Part shown: piece by piece, positions 54,911-63,379 of the stretch
How positions within the stretch are numbered: the first letter of the stretch is position 1
Layout of the letters: each line of letters opens with the position of its first letter
Assembly: GCF_015637705.1 (NCBI RefSeq)
Contig: NZ_JADOBE010000006.1
Coordinates: 78,420-142,419, forward strand
Length of the DNA: 64,000 nucleotides
Reading direction: 5' to 3'
Origin: Pseudomonas sp. N040
GTDB lineage: Bacteria > Pseudomonadota > Gammaproteobacteria > Pseudomonadales > Pseudomonadaceae
Notes under the pieces: model-generated
The model's database searches: none
The model's input: the letters and a program-made list of their open reading frames with translations, nothing else
Told to the model about the DNA's origin: nothing
Made by a program: the position numbers and the translations under genes

Positions 54911-56686
54911 ATGACTACCAAGAAAAACCCGCCTAGCACAACGCGCAGCCCGGCGAAGCGGCGCGCAAGCAAGCGCGCAGAGCCCTCCGCAATCTCCGAT
55001 AATGCGGCCGAACTGATCCAGGCCGCGAGCAACAATACGCTGGCTGCCAGCCCCCTGATCGGCCTTTCGGCACGCGACGTGGGCGCCGCCGCCGGGGCGA
55101 TGGTCGATGCGGTGATACGCACTCCGGGCGAGGCCAAGCGTCATCTGGGTAATCTCGGGCGCGAGGTGCGCTCGGTGCTCAAGGGCGAATCCTCGCTCGC
55201 GCCCAATCCCAAGGACCGCCGCTTTGCCGACCCGGCCTGGCAAGGCAACTTCGTGCTCAAGGGCCTGCTGCAAACCTATCTGGCCACGCAACGCGAGCTC
55301 GACCGCTTCATCGAAGCCGCTGATATCAGCCCGGTGAAAAAGGGCCGCGCGCATTTTCTCTCCAGTATCGTCGTCGATGCCCTGGCGCCCAGCAACTGGC
55401 CGCTGGCCAACCCCACCGCCCTCCGCAAGGCGCTGGATACCGGCGGTGCCAACTACAAACAGGGCATACGCAACCTGATTGCGGACATTCGGCACAACAA
55501 CGGCCTGCCTTCACAGGTCGATAGCGAACCGTTCAAGGTCGGCGTCAATGTCGCCACCACGCCGGGCGACGTGGTCTTCCGCAATGAAATGTTCGAGTTG
55601 CTGCACTTCCGCCCGACCACCGCCAAGGTGCACCAGCGCCCGCTGGTCATGTCACCGCCACAGATCAACAAGTACTACATGATCGACCTCGCACCGGAGA
55701 AGAGCCTGATCAAGTGGGCTACCGACAGCGGCATTCAGTTCTTCTGCATCAGCTGGCGCAACCCCAAGAGCGAGCACCGCGACTGGGGGCTGGCCGACTA
55801 TGTGCGCTGTCTCGATCAGGCCGTGGATGTGGCGCGTGAGATTACCGGCAGCCCGGATGTGAACATGTGGGGCAGCTGCTCCGGCGGGCTGACCCTGGCC
55901 GCCTATCTGGCCTGGCTGGCGGGGCGTGGCGAGCAGAAAAAAGTCACCAACACGACCTGGGCGGTCTGTGTCCTTAATACCAAGATCACCGTCGACGAAA
56001 CCACCATCGGGCTGTTCACCACACCCAAGAGCATGGCCAAGGCCAAGGCGGCGTCGCGCAAGAAAGGTCGGATTACCGGCGCTGAACTGGCAAGGATGTT
56101 CGCCTGGATGCGCCCGAACGACCTGATCTGGAACTATTGGGTCAACAACTATCTGCTCGGCAACAAACCGCCGGCCTTCGACATCCTGGCCTGGAATAAC
56201 GACACCACGCACCTGCCGGCGAAACTGCATGCCGACTACCTCGATCTGGTGGAACGCAACCCCTATGCCAATCCCGGCGCCATGGAAATCGACGGCGTGC
56301 CCATCGACATGCGCAAGGTGAAGGTCGGTGCCTATGTCATCGGCGGCACGACTGACCACATCACGCCCTGGCATGGTTGCTATGGCAGTGCACGCCTGCT
56401 GGGCCCGGATACCACCTTCGTACTGGCCAACGCCGGCCACTTGCAATGTTTCGTTAATCCGCCCGGCAATCCGAAATCGTTCTACTTCATGGCGCCGGCC
56501 AAGGCCAGGGATGCCAATGCCTGGCTCAAATCCGCCGGGACGCAGGTGAGCGGAAGCTGGTGGCCGCACTGGCGCGAGTGGATACAGCAACGCTCAGGCA
56601 TAGAAGTCGATGCCCCGGCCAAAACCGGCTCGGCCAAGTATCCGTCGCTGTGCCCGGCCCCCGGCACCTACGTGCTGGAAAAATAA
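54911..56686 (+). CDS. phaC: Class II poly(3-hydroxyalkanoate) synthase
   Basis: Polymerises (R)-3-hydroxyacyl-CoA into PHA granules. The 591-residue protein follows the class II pattern of Pseudomonas PhaC: NTLAASPLIGL near the N-terminus, DRRFADPAWQGN, PSQVDSEPFKVG and WMRPNDLIWNYWVNNYLLG. The lipase-like box has cysteine (GSCSGG, Cys323), and the triad is completed by Asp482 (TTDHITPW) and His510 (NAGHLQ). It is about 30 residues longer than usual because of a basic N-terminal extension (RSPAKRRASKRAEP). It is not next to the standard phaC1ZC2D genes. Confidence 0.95.
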   Translation: MTTKKNPPSTTRSPAKRRASKRAEPSAISDNAAELIQAASNNTLAASPLIGLSARDVGAAAGAMVDAVIRTPGEAKRHLGNLGREVRSVLKGESSLAPNPKDRRFADPAWQGNFVLKGLLQTYLATQRELDRFIEAADISPVKKGRAHFLSSIVVDALAPSNWPLANPTALRKALDTGGANYKQGIRNLIADIRHNNGLPSQVDSEPFKVGVNVATTPGDVVFRNEMFELLHFRPTTAKVHQRPLVMSPPQINKYYMIDLAPEKSLIKWATDSGIQFFCISWRNPKSEHRDWGLADYVRCLDQAVDVAREITGSPDVNMWGSCSGGLTLAAYLAWLAGRGEQKKVTNTTWAVCVLNTKITVDETTIGLFTTPKSMAKAKAASRKKGRITGAELARMFAWMRPNDLIWNYWVNNYLLGNKPPAFDILAWNNDTTHLPAKLHADYLDLVERNPYANPGAMEIDGVPIDMRKVKVGAYVIGGTTDHITPWHGCYGSARLLGPDTTFVLANAGHLQCFVNPPGNPKSFYFMAPAKARDANAWLKSAGTQVSGSWWPHWREWIQQRSGIEVDAPAKTGSAKYPSLCPAPGTYVLEK

Positions 56687-56718
56687 ACTGCCATTCAACT
56701 AGGAACTGGACATAAACC

Positions 56719-57942
56719 ATGCGCTATCGACTGCGTTCCGCCATGGAAAAAACTTTGCACCCCGTGCAACGCGTTTTGGAGTTTCGCCAGGCACTGGTGA
56801 AACATCGGCTGCACCCTCTGGCTAACTCACGCCTGAACAGGCTGCGGGCGGCTGCTATCGAATCGACGATCCGCCTGATCAAGCCCTACCCGAAGCAGTC
56901 CTTCAACTACGCACCGATTACCGTACCAGGGCATCCCGGGCCCCTGGCCGTGGATGAAGAAGTTGTGCTGCACAAACCCTTCTGCGAGTTGCGCCGCTTC
57001 TCGACGGTACTGAGCAAGGATGCACCGAAAGTGCTCTTCGTGGCGGCCATGTCCGGTCATCACGCCACCTTGTCCAGGGAGACCTTGCAGGCGTTCCTGC
57101 CCGGCTTCGATGTGTACATTACCGACTGGGTCGATGCTCGCCTCGTTCCGCTGCAAGAGGGGCACTTCGACTTCGAAGACTATGTCAGCTACCTGATCGA
57201 GTTCCTGCAACATCTCGGGCCGAAGGTGCATCTGATCGGCCTGTGCCAGGCCGCGGTGCCGGCGCTGTGTGCCACGGCGTTGATGGCGGAGGACAAGGAC
57301 ACCTGCCGTCCGGCCACACTCAGCCTGTTGGCTGGGCCGATCGACGTGCGCGTCAACCCCAACAACTTCATCAAGCGCACTGCAAGCCTGCCGCATTCGA
57401 TCATGAAGATGCACATTCATACCGTGCCCAAGGGCTACCCCGGCGTCGGGCGCAAGGTCTATCCCGGCTACATGCAGCTGATGGGCTTCGTCTCCCTCAA
57501 CCTGCGCAACCATGTGCGCAAGCATGTCCAGTTCTTCCAGGACGTGGCGGCGGACAACCTCAGCGCCGCAGAGAAACATCGCGAGTTCTACGACGAGTAC
57601 AACGCCATGATGGACTCGACCGCCGAGTTCTACCTGCAGACGCTGGAACGCGTGTTCTTCGACCAGCATCTGGCCAAGGGCACCATGCGCTACCGGGGTC
57701 GCCTGGTGAATCCGGCCGCCATTCGCGACATACCATTACTGACCCTGGAAGGCGAAAACGACGACATGGTTGCCATTGGTGTGACCGAGGCGGCACAGGG
57801 CCTGTGCACCAACCTGCCGGACAAGCTGCGCGAGCACCGGGTTGAGCCCGGGGTCGGCCACTACGGCATTTTCAACGGCACGATCTACCGCAACCGCATC
57901 GCCCCCCGGATGATGGACTTCATGCAGCGTTACCCCAGATAG
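56719..57942 (+). CDS. phaZ: Intracellular polyhydroxyalkanoate depolymerase, PHB type
   Basis: A 407-residue cytoplasmic depolymerase of the Ralstonia PhaZ1 type (TIGR01849-like). Matching segments are HKPFCELRRFSTV, MSGHHATLSRETL, VYITDWVDARLVPLQEGHF, HTVPKGYPGVGRKVYPGYMQLMGF, FYDEYNAMMDSTAEFYL and GVGHYGIFNG. The nucleophile is a cysteine (GLCQAA, Cys176), as known for this group. This type usually degrades short-chain PHB, whereas class II synthases make medium-chain PHA, so the pairing is notable. It follows phaC by 32 bases with an AGGAACTGG-type site. Confidence 0.93.
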   Translation: MRYRLRSAMEKTLHPVQRVLEFRQALVKHRLHPLANSRLNRLRAAAIESTIRLIKPYPKQSFNYAPITVPGHPGPLAVDEEVVLHKPFCELRRFSTVLSKDAPKVLFVAAMSGHHATLSRETLQAFLPGFDVYITDWVDARLVPLQEGHFDFEDYVSYLIEFLQHLGPKVHLIGLCQAAVPALCATALMAEDKDTCRPATLSLLAGPIDVRVNPNNFIKRTASLPHSIMKMHIHTVPKGYPGVGRKVYPGYMQLMGFVSLNLRNHVRKHVQFFQDVAADNLSAAEKHREFYDEYNAMMDSTAEFYLQTLERVFFDQHLAKGTMRYRGRLVNPAAIRDIPLLTLEGENDDMVAIGVTEAAQGLCTNLPDKLREHRVEPGVGHYGIFNGTIYRNRIAPRMMDFMQRYPR

Positions 57943-58016
57943 ACAGCGGACTGCTGCCCGTCTAACCACAATCAACATGGCTGCCCCGTGCAGCCACAAA
58001 ACAGGAAAACAACACT

Positions 58017-59726
58017 ATGTCGAATCAGATCACCGGCGCCGAACTGCTGGCGCGCGCGCTGGCCAATGAAGGCGTCCGTTTCGTCTTCGGCCTGCAGTCC
58101 CCCGAGGCCGATCCGTTCCTTGCCGCGCTGGAAGGCAACTCGATCGAATTCATCACGGTGCGTCACGAGGCGGCCGCGGTACACATGGCCGAAGGCATGT
58201 ACAAAACCACCGGCCAGGTCGCCGCCGTGCTGGGCAACCCCGGCCCGGGCTCGGTCAACCTGCTGCCGGGCATCGTCACCGCGCGCCACGAAGGCGTGCC
58301 GGTCATCGCCATCACCCCGCAGCACCGCCTGGGCCTGGTCTATCCCACCACGCCGGCCACCTACCAGGGAGAAAACCAGCTCGAGCTGTTCAAGCCCGCG
58401 GTCAAGTGGGGCGGGCCCATGTTCGAATGGACACGCATTCCCGAGATCGTGCGCATGGGCATGCGGGAAATGTGGAACGGCCGCCCCGGCCCCATCCAGT
58501 TCGAGATCCCCGCCCCGGTCTTGTATGCCCTGGGTGATCCCGCCACTGCACCGATCTATCCCAGCAGCCAGGGTCGGGCCAGCCTGCCGCAAGCCTCCGA
58601 GGCGCAGCTGGAAAGCGCTGCCGAGATGCTCGCCACGGCGCGCGCGCCGGTGATCTTCGCCGGCTGCGGGGTCGACCGTGCCGGCGCCAACCAGGCCCTG
58701 CTGGCACTGGCCGAACGCCTGGGCGCGCCGGTACTGCCGTCGATGGCCGGACGCAGCGTCTTCCCGCGCGAACATCCCCTGTGCTTCCAGTCGCAAAGCC
58801 CCGCGGCCGACACGCTGCGCCAGAAGGCCGACGTGATGCTGATCGTCGGTTCGCGGGTCGGCAACATCGAAGTGCCGTTCGACAAGTACTGGGGCGACCC
58901 GCGCGGCTGCCGCATCATCCAGATCGATGTGGACGCGCTGAACATCGGCGTGTCGCGCCCGGTCACCCTGGGCATCGTCGCCGATGCGCGCAGCGCCCTG
59001 GAGGGCCTGGCGCGCCAACTGGAACAGCGCCGGATCACCAGCCACGGGCGCACCGACATTGCCGTCATGCGCCAGCAGTTCGACCAGTGGGCCCTTGGCA
59101 TCAGCGCCGGCATCCAAAGCTGGCAGGGCCCCGGCATCCACCCCGCCCACGCCTGCGCCACCGTGGGTGCGGTATTCGGCCAGGAGACGGTGTATTTCCT
59201 TGATGGCGGCATGACCACCCTGTGGGCCTCCGTGGCCCTGCCAGCGACCCAGCCTTCCTCGTACCACAGCATCCTCGAGCTGGGCATGCTCGGCGTCGGC
59301 ATTCCGGCCGCCATCGGTGCCAAGCTCGCGGCCCCCTCGCGCGACGTGGTCTGCGTCACCGGCGATGGCGCTGCCGGCTTCAACGTCATGGAGCTGCAGA
59401 TCGCGGCCCGCGAAGGCATCAAGGTCACAGTGGTGGTGATGGCCGAAGGTGAGTGGAGCATGTCGCGCCTGAACCAACTCGCCCGCTGGGGGCGCACGTT
59501 CAAGACCGCCATGGGCGAAGTGCGCTGGGATCGGGTTGCCGAAGGCCTTGGCTGCCATGGCGAGTATGTCGAGTCGATGAGCGATCTGGGCCCCGCGCTG
59601 CTGCGCGCCAAGTCTGCCCCTGGCCCGGCACTGGTCTGCGTACGCACCGACCGCGACGCCAACGCCGACATTCCGTCGTCGATCGCCAGCCGCTTCATGG
59701 AAGTCTACACGGGCCCTAACGCCTGA
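58017..59726 (+). CDS. Thiamine-diphosphate-dependent enzyme (acetolactate synthase/benzoylformate decarboxylase family)
   Basis: A 569-residue enzyme with the three ThDP domains: the N-terminal Pyr domain with catalytic Glu51 (VRHEAAAVHMAEG), a central domain (VIFAGCGVDRAGA) and the C-terminal PP domain with GDG at 449-451. The second part of the ThDP/metal motif, normally NN, reads Ala476-Glu477 (VVVMAEGEWSM), so metal binding may differ. It may decarboxylate or ligate a 2-oxo acid. It is the last gene before promoter copy C, with an ACAGGAAAAC site upstream. Confidence 0.9.
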   Translation: MSNQITGAELLARALANEGVRFVFGLQSPEADPFLAALEGNSIEFITVRHEAAAVHMAEGMYKTTGQVAAVLGNPGPGSVNLLPGIVTARHEGVPVIAITPQHRLGLVYPTTPATYQGENQLELFKPAVKWGGPMFEWTRIPEIVRMGMREMWNGRPGPIQFEIPAPVLYALGDPATAPIYPSSQGRASLPQASEAQLESAAEMLATARAPVIFAGCGVDRAGANQALLALAERLGAPVLPSMAGRSVFPREHPLCFQSQSPAADTLRQKADVMLIVGSRVGNIEVPFDKYWGDPRGCRIIQIDVDALNIGVSRPVTLGIVADARSALEGLARQLEQRRITSHGRTDIAVMRQQFDQWALGISAGIQSWQGPGIHPAHACATVGAVFGQETVYFLDGGMTTLWASVALPATQPSSYHSILELGMLGVGIPAAIGAKLAAPSRDVVCVTGDGAAGFNVMELQIAAREGIKVTVVVMAEGEWSMSRLNQLARWGRTFKTAMGEVRWDRVAEGLGCHGEYVESMSDLGPALLRAKSAPGPALVCVRTDRDANADIPSSIASRFMEVYTGPNA

Positions 59727-59997
59727 ACGCAGCTGCCATGCTGCCTGTCCGCAGGCAGCTCAGCCCGGACTCAGGCAATCGCCTGGAAATCGTTTAGCCC
59801 AGGTAAACGTTTCCCAGAATATATCGAATGACACTCCGAGCCCCTCTCTGGATACTCGGTGACAGAAAAAACGGCTGGAGTTGCATCGGCTGGCTGGCCA
59901 AAGTCCTTATTTGGCCGTGAGCAGAAGAAGCACCAGGCAGCACACCATCAAGCGGGTATTCCCAGGACTACCCCGCGATACAACCCAGGAGACACCA
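59727..59997. other. Intergenic region with promoter copy C
   Basis: 271 bases between the ThDP enzyme and the first cupin gene. It holds promoter copy C (59792-59856), then a 140-base leader ending in a CAGGAGACACCA ribosome site. No gene is supported; a frame starting at 59881 merely extends the cupin upstream without conservation. Confidence 0.7.
59792..59856 (+). promoter_or_regulatory. LysR-type promoter, copy C
   Basis: Palindrome GTTTA-N7-TAAAC (59792-59808), TATCGAATGACA with -35-like ATGACA (59828-59833), 17-base spacer and GATACT (59851-59856). The spacer differs from copies A and B, while the palindrome, the TATCGAATGAC block, the -10 and all spacings are kept, which argues for functional conservation. 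It drives the cupin modules. Confidence 0.83.
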
Positions 59998-61254
59998 ATG
60001 GGCAAGTGGAATTTCTCGGCTCCGATGGTTCAAGGCAATGCGCCGCGCCAGGCGCACGCCGACATCCCCTCCGGCCTGTGGGAGCGGGAAATGGGGCGCG
60101 ATGCCTTTTTCGGCCCGTCCACCGATTTCTATCACCGCAATCCGCCGAATGCCTGGAGCACCATCGACAAGAATGGCCCGCGCCCGCACGTGTTCGACAC
60201 CCGCCACATCGTGCACATCACCCGCTCGCCCTGGCATGCAGCAGAGATGCTGGTAAACGACAGTATCCGCATCCGCTACTGGAAGACCAGCGGCAGCATG
60301 GACCACCTGGTACGCAACGCTGACGGCGACGAACTGATCTTCATGCACCGCGGCAGCTGCGAGCTGTTCTGCGACTTCGGCCATATCAGCCTGGTCAAGG
60401 GCGACTACTTCATTCTGCCGCGCGGCACCATGTGGCGCATCGAGGCTGACGGTGATGTCGACATGCTGCTGGTCGAGTCCACCGACGCGCCCTACCGCCT
60501 GCCGGAAGGGTCTATGCTAGGCCGTCACCTGCCCTTTGATCCGGGCGTGCTCGACGTGCCGCAGCTGAATGAAACCTTCCGTGCGCAGAAGCGCGATGCC
60601 GAATGGCAGATCCGCGTCAAACTGGATAACCGTACCTCCGATATCACCTTCCCGTTCAACCCGCTGGATGCCGAGGGCTGGAAGGGAGACCTCTACCCGA
60701 TCCGCCTGAACGTCAAGGATATCCGCCCGATCTCCTGCAGCCGCGCCCATGTGGTGCCGAGCGGCCATTGCACTTTCGTCAGTGACCGCTTTCTGGTGTG
60801 CACATTCCAGCCCTACCCGTCGCCGACCGACCCGGATGCGCTGCAACTGCCGGCTTATCACGAGAACGTCGAGTGCGATGAAGTGCTGTTCCTCCACGAC
60901 GGCCAACCTTCGTCCCTGACCGAAGGTTTCGAGCCGGGCCTGATGACCCTCGACCCGCGCGGCCTGACCCACGGCCCGCTGCCGGACCAGCAGAAGTACT
61001 TCCACAACCCTGCCCCGGATATGGACAACAACTTCACTGTGCTGATGTTCGACACCCGCGACCCGCTGAAACTGGGCAAGCATGCGCGTCACTACGAACT
61101 GCCCGCCGTGCAGTGGCTGCCCACCGACGGCATCAAGAATGCCCCGGATGCGCTGCGCAAGTTTCACCCCCTGCGCCAGCTGGCCAAGGCGGGTGCCATT
61201 GCCCACTACCTGTATGTGCAGGCGCGCTACCGCATCAGAAAGATCATTTACTGA
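59998..61254 (+). CDS. Homogentisate 1,2-dioxygenase-like cupin, iron ligands present
   Basis: A 418-residue protein of the homogentisate dioxygenase fold: N-terminal FYHRNPPNAW region, a central cupin (GDELIFMHRGSCELFCDFGHISLVKGDYFILPRGTMWRIEA), and the C-terminal metal site. Aligning it with known HGD, the iron ligands correspond to His288 (AYHENVECDE), Glu295 and His325 (GLTHGP), so ring-cleaving dioxygenase activity is possible. The real substrate is unknown: no maleylacetoacetate isomerase or fumarylacetoacetase gene is nearby. The ATG at 59998 follows a CAGGAG site. Confidence 0.88.
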   Translation: MGKWNFSAPMVQGNAPRQAHADIPSGLWEREMGRDAFFGPSTDFYHRNPPNAWSTIDKNGPRPHVFDTRHIVHITRSPWHAAEMLVNDSIRIRYWKTSGSMDHLVRNADGDELIFMHRGSCELFCDFGHISLVKGDYFILPRGTMWRIEADGDVDMLLVESTDAPYRLPEGSMLGRHLPFDPGVLDVPQLNETFRAQKRDAEWQIRVKLDNRTSDITFPFNPLDAEGWKGDLYPIRLNVKDIRPISCSRAHVVPSGHCTFVSDRFLVCTFQPYPSPTDPDALQLPAYHENVECDEVLFLHDGQPSSLTEGFEPGLMTLDPRGLTHGPLPDQQKYFHNPAPDMDNNFTVLMFDTRDPLKLGKHARHYELPAVQWLPTDGIKNAPDALRKFHPLRQLAKAGAIAHYLYVQARYRIRKIIY

Positions 61255-61298
61255 GCCCGTCGCCCCTTGTCATCCACCGCCTGAACGAGAGCCAATTC

Positions 61299-61619
61299 AT
61301 GGATGCCCTTTACCTCACCCTGCTGCAGCAGTTCTTTGCCGGCGCCTTCCTGTGCAACAGCGTCCCCCATCTGGTGGCGGGCCTGCAGGGCCGCAAGTTC
61401 CCCTCGCCCTTCTCCATCCCCGCCACCATCGGCTACTCCTCGGCGCTGACCAATGTGCTCTGGGGCCTGATCAACGCGGTGGCCGGTCTGCTGCTGCTCA
61501 GCGCGGCGCCGGTGACTGTCGGCCTCAACGCCGGCTGCATCAGCGCCCTGCTCGGTGCAGCCAGTACCGGCATCTTCGTCGCCAAGCACTTTGGCCGGGT
61601 GACCGCCGGCGGACGCTGA
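61299..61619 (+). CDS. Small inner-membrane protein, copy 1
   Basis: A 106-residue protein starting MDALYLTLLQQFFAGAFLCNSVPHLVAGLQGRKFPSPF, with about three membrane segments (LLQQFFAGAFLCNSVPHLVAGL; SALTNVLWGLINAVAGLLLL; ISALLGAASTGIFVA). It follows the first cupin by 44 bases. A second, closely similar protein follows the second cupin (63380-63706), so cupin and membrane protein were duplicated as a unit. Function unknown; a membrane partner or small transporter is conceivable. Confidence 0.85.
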   Translation: MDALYLTLLQQFFAGAFLCNSVPHLVAGLQGRKFPSPFSIPATIGYSSALTNVLWGLINAVAGLLLLSAAPVTVGLNAGCISALLGAASTGIFVAKHFGRVTAGGR

Positions 61620-61733
61620 GTCATCCGCACCAGGCCCACTGAACGGCAATCGCATACAGATGTCCACGTCGCAGCCGCCTCGGCGCAATGACGCAACAGG
61701 CAAGCCGCCAAGGCGCGTAAACAGGAGAACAGC

Positions 61734-63323
61734 ATGAGCAACAAGTGGAATTTCAAGGCCCCGCTGACGCGTGGAATAGCTCCGCGTCAGGCCCACGCCA
61801 ACGTACCCGAAGGCCTCTGGGAGCGCGAACTGGCGCGTGATGCCTTCTTTGGCGCGTCCACCCACTTCTACCATCGCAACCCGCCGACAGCCTGGAGCAG
61901 CATCGACGAGCAGGGCCCCCGTCCGCATTGCTTCGACACCCGACATGGCATCCCCAGCAGTGCCTCACCCTGGGACGCCCGCGAACTGGCGAGCAACGCC
62001 AGCGTGCGCATTCGCTTCTGGAAAACCAGTGGCAACATGGACCACCTGGTGCGCAACGCCGATGGCGATGAGCTGCTGTTCATCCACAGCGGCGGCTGCG
62101 AACTGTTCTGCGACTTCGGCCATATCAGCCTGGCCAAGGGCGACTACTTCATTCTGCCGCGCGGCACCCTGTGGCGCATCGAGGCCAGCGAAACTGTCGA
62201 GATGCTGCTGATCGAGTCGACCGATACGCCCTACCGGCTGCCGGAAGACTCCATGCTCGGCAGGAGTCTGCCCTTCGACGCCGGGGTTTTCGACGTACCG
62301 GAGATCGACGACGCATTTCGCGCCCAGGTGCGCGAGCGCCAGACCAGGGTACGCATCAAGCACGGCGGCAACCTGTCCAACCTGGTCTATCCATTCAACC
62401 CGCTGGATGCCGAGGGATGGCAGGGTGACCTCTACCCGATCCGTCTGAACATCCGCGACATTCGCTCTATTTCCTCGCACCGCGCCGAAGTGGTGCCCAG
62501 CGGGCATATCACCTTCCTCAGCGACCGCTTCCATATCTGCACCTCGATGCCGACACCGCCGCCAAAGGACCCGAACACACTGAAGGTGCCGGCGTTCCGC
62601 GACAGCGTGGAGTTCGATCAGGTGCTGTTCGTGCATGACGGCCACCCCAGCGCGCAGCACATCGGCCTGGAAACCGGCCTGCTGACTCTTGATCCGCGCG
62701 GCGTCACCTACGGCCCGCAACCGCACCTGCTCTATCTGTTCCATGACCAGGCGGCCAGCGCCGCGGCTCATCAGTGCAGCCTGATCATGCTCAACGTGCG
62801 TGACCCGCTGACCGTTGCTCAGGACGGCGACAGCCAGCCAGCCCCGGCCGCCAGCGCCGCTACAACCGATACCACGCCTGCAACCGCTCCGGCCGCCAAC
62901 ACACTGCTGCTGAACAAGCTGAACCTGTCCAGCGAACTGGCCAGCCGGCTGATGGCGGGCGCAGTCGCCAAGGCCAAGGAAATGGGCATCCCGATGTCCA
63001 TCGCCATCAGCGACGCTGCCGGCAATCTGGTGCAGTTCCAGCGTATGGACAATGCCTCGCTGATCAGCCTGGGCATCGCCCAGGACAAGGCCTACAGCTC
63101 GGCTGCCACCGGCGTGCCGACCGATGCCCTGCACGAGTTCATCAAAGGCGATGCGCCGCTGGCTGCAGGCTTGGTACACACCCCGCGTCTGGTGGTATTC
63201 GGCGGCGGCTACCCGGTGATTGCCGACGGCACGGTCGTTGGCGCCATCGGCGTCAGCGGCGGTCACTACAGCCAAGACATGGACGTCGGAAAAGCCGCGC
63301 TGGCCTTTGCCGGTCTGGCCTGA
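61734..63323 (+). CDS. Homogentisate-dioxygenase-like cupin fused to a HbpS/GlcG domain, iron ligands replaced
   Basis: A 529-residue fusion. Residues 1 to about 360 are a close relative of the protein at 59998-61254 and align almost without gaps. The three presumed iron ligands are changed: Arg289 for His, Gln296 for Glu and Tyr326 for His. A Ala/Thr/Pro-rich linker (about 362-390) leads to a HbpS/GlcG-like domain (about 390-529; SRLMAGAVAKAKEMGIPMSIAISDAAGNLVQFQRMD, then GVPTDALHEFIKGDAPLA and VVGAIGVSGGHYSQDMDVG). Such domains bind haem or small ligands in other proteins. The domain order is, to my knowledge, unusual. Confidence 0.88.
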   Translation: MSNKWNFKAPLTRGIAPRQAHANVPEGLWERELARDAFFGASTHFYHRNPPTAWSSIDEQGPRPHCFDTRHGIPSSASPWDARELASNASVRIRFWKTSGNMDHLVRNADGDELLFIHSGGCELFCDFGHISLAKGDYFILPRGTLWRIEASETVEMLLIESTDTPYRLPEDSMLGRSLPFDAGVFDVPEIDDAFRAQVRERQTRVRIKHGGNLSNLVYPFNPLDAEGWQGDLYPIRLNIRDIRSISSHRAEVVPSGHITFLSDRFHICTSMPTPPPKDPNTLKVPAFRDSVEFDQVLFVHDGHPSAQHIGLETGLLTLDPRGVTYGPQPHLLYLFHDQAASAAAHQCSLIMLNVRDPLTVAQDGDSQPAPAASAATTDTTPATAPAANTLLLNKLNLSSELASRLMAGAVAKAKEMGIPMSIAISDAAGNLVQFQRMDNASLISLGIAQDKAYSSAATGVPTDALHEFIKGDAPLAAGLVHTPRLVVFGGGYPVIADGTVVGAIGVSGGHYSQDMDVGKAALAFAGLA

Positions 63324-63379
63324 TTCCAACCCAACTCAACCCAACTCAACCCACCTAACCCCCACAACGGAGCTTCATC

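Noticed and set aside
57972..59558. 528-codon minus-strand frame opposite the ThDP enzyme
   Set aside because: The plus strand encodes a complete ThDP enzyme with catalytic motifs; the antisense protein is low-complexity and without homologous features.
59998..61254. Calling the first cupin a true homogentisate dioxygenase (hmgA)
   Set aside because: The fold and ligand residues fit, but there is no fumarylacetoacetase or maleylacetoacetate isomerase nearby and the metal-site context differs from HmgA, so the substrate is left open.
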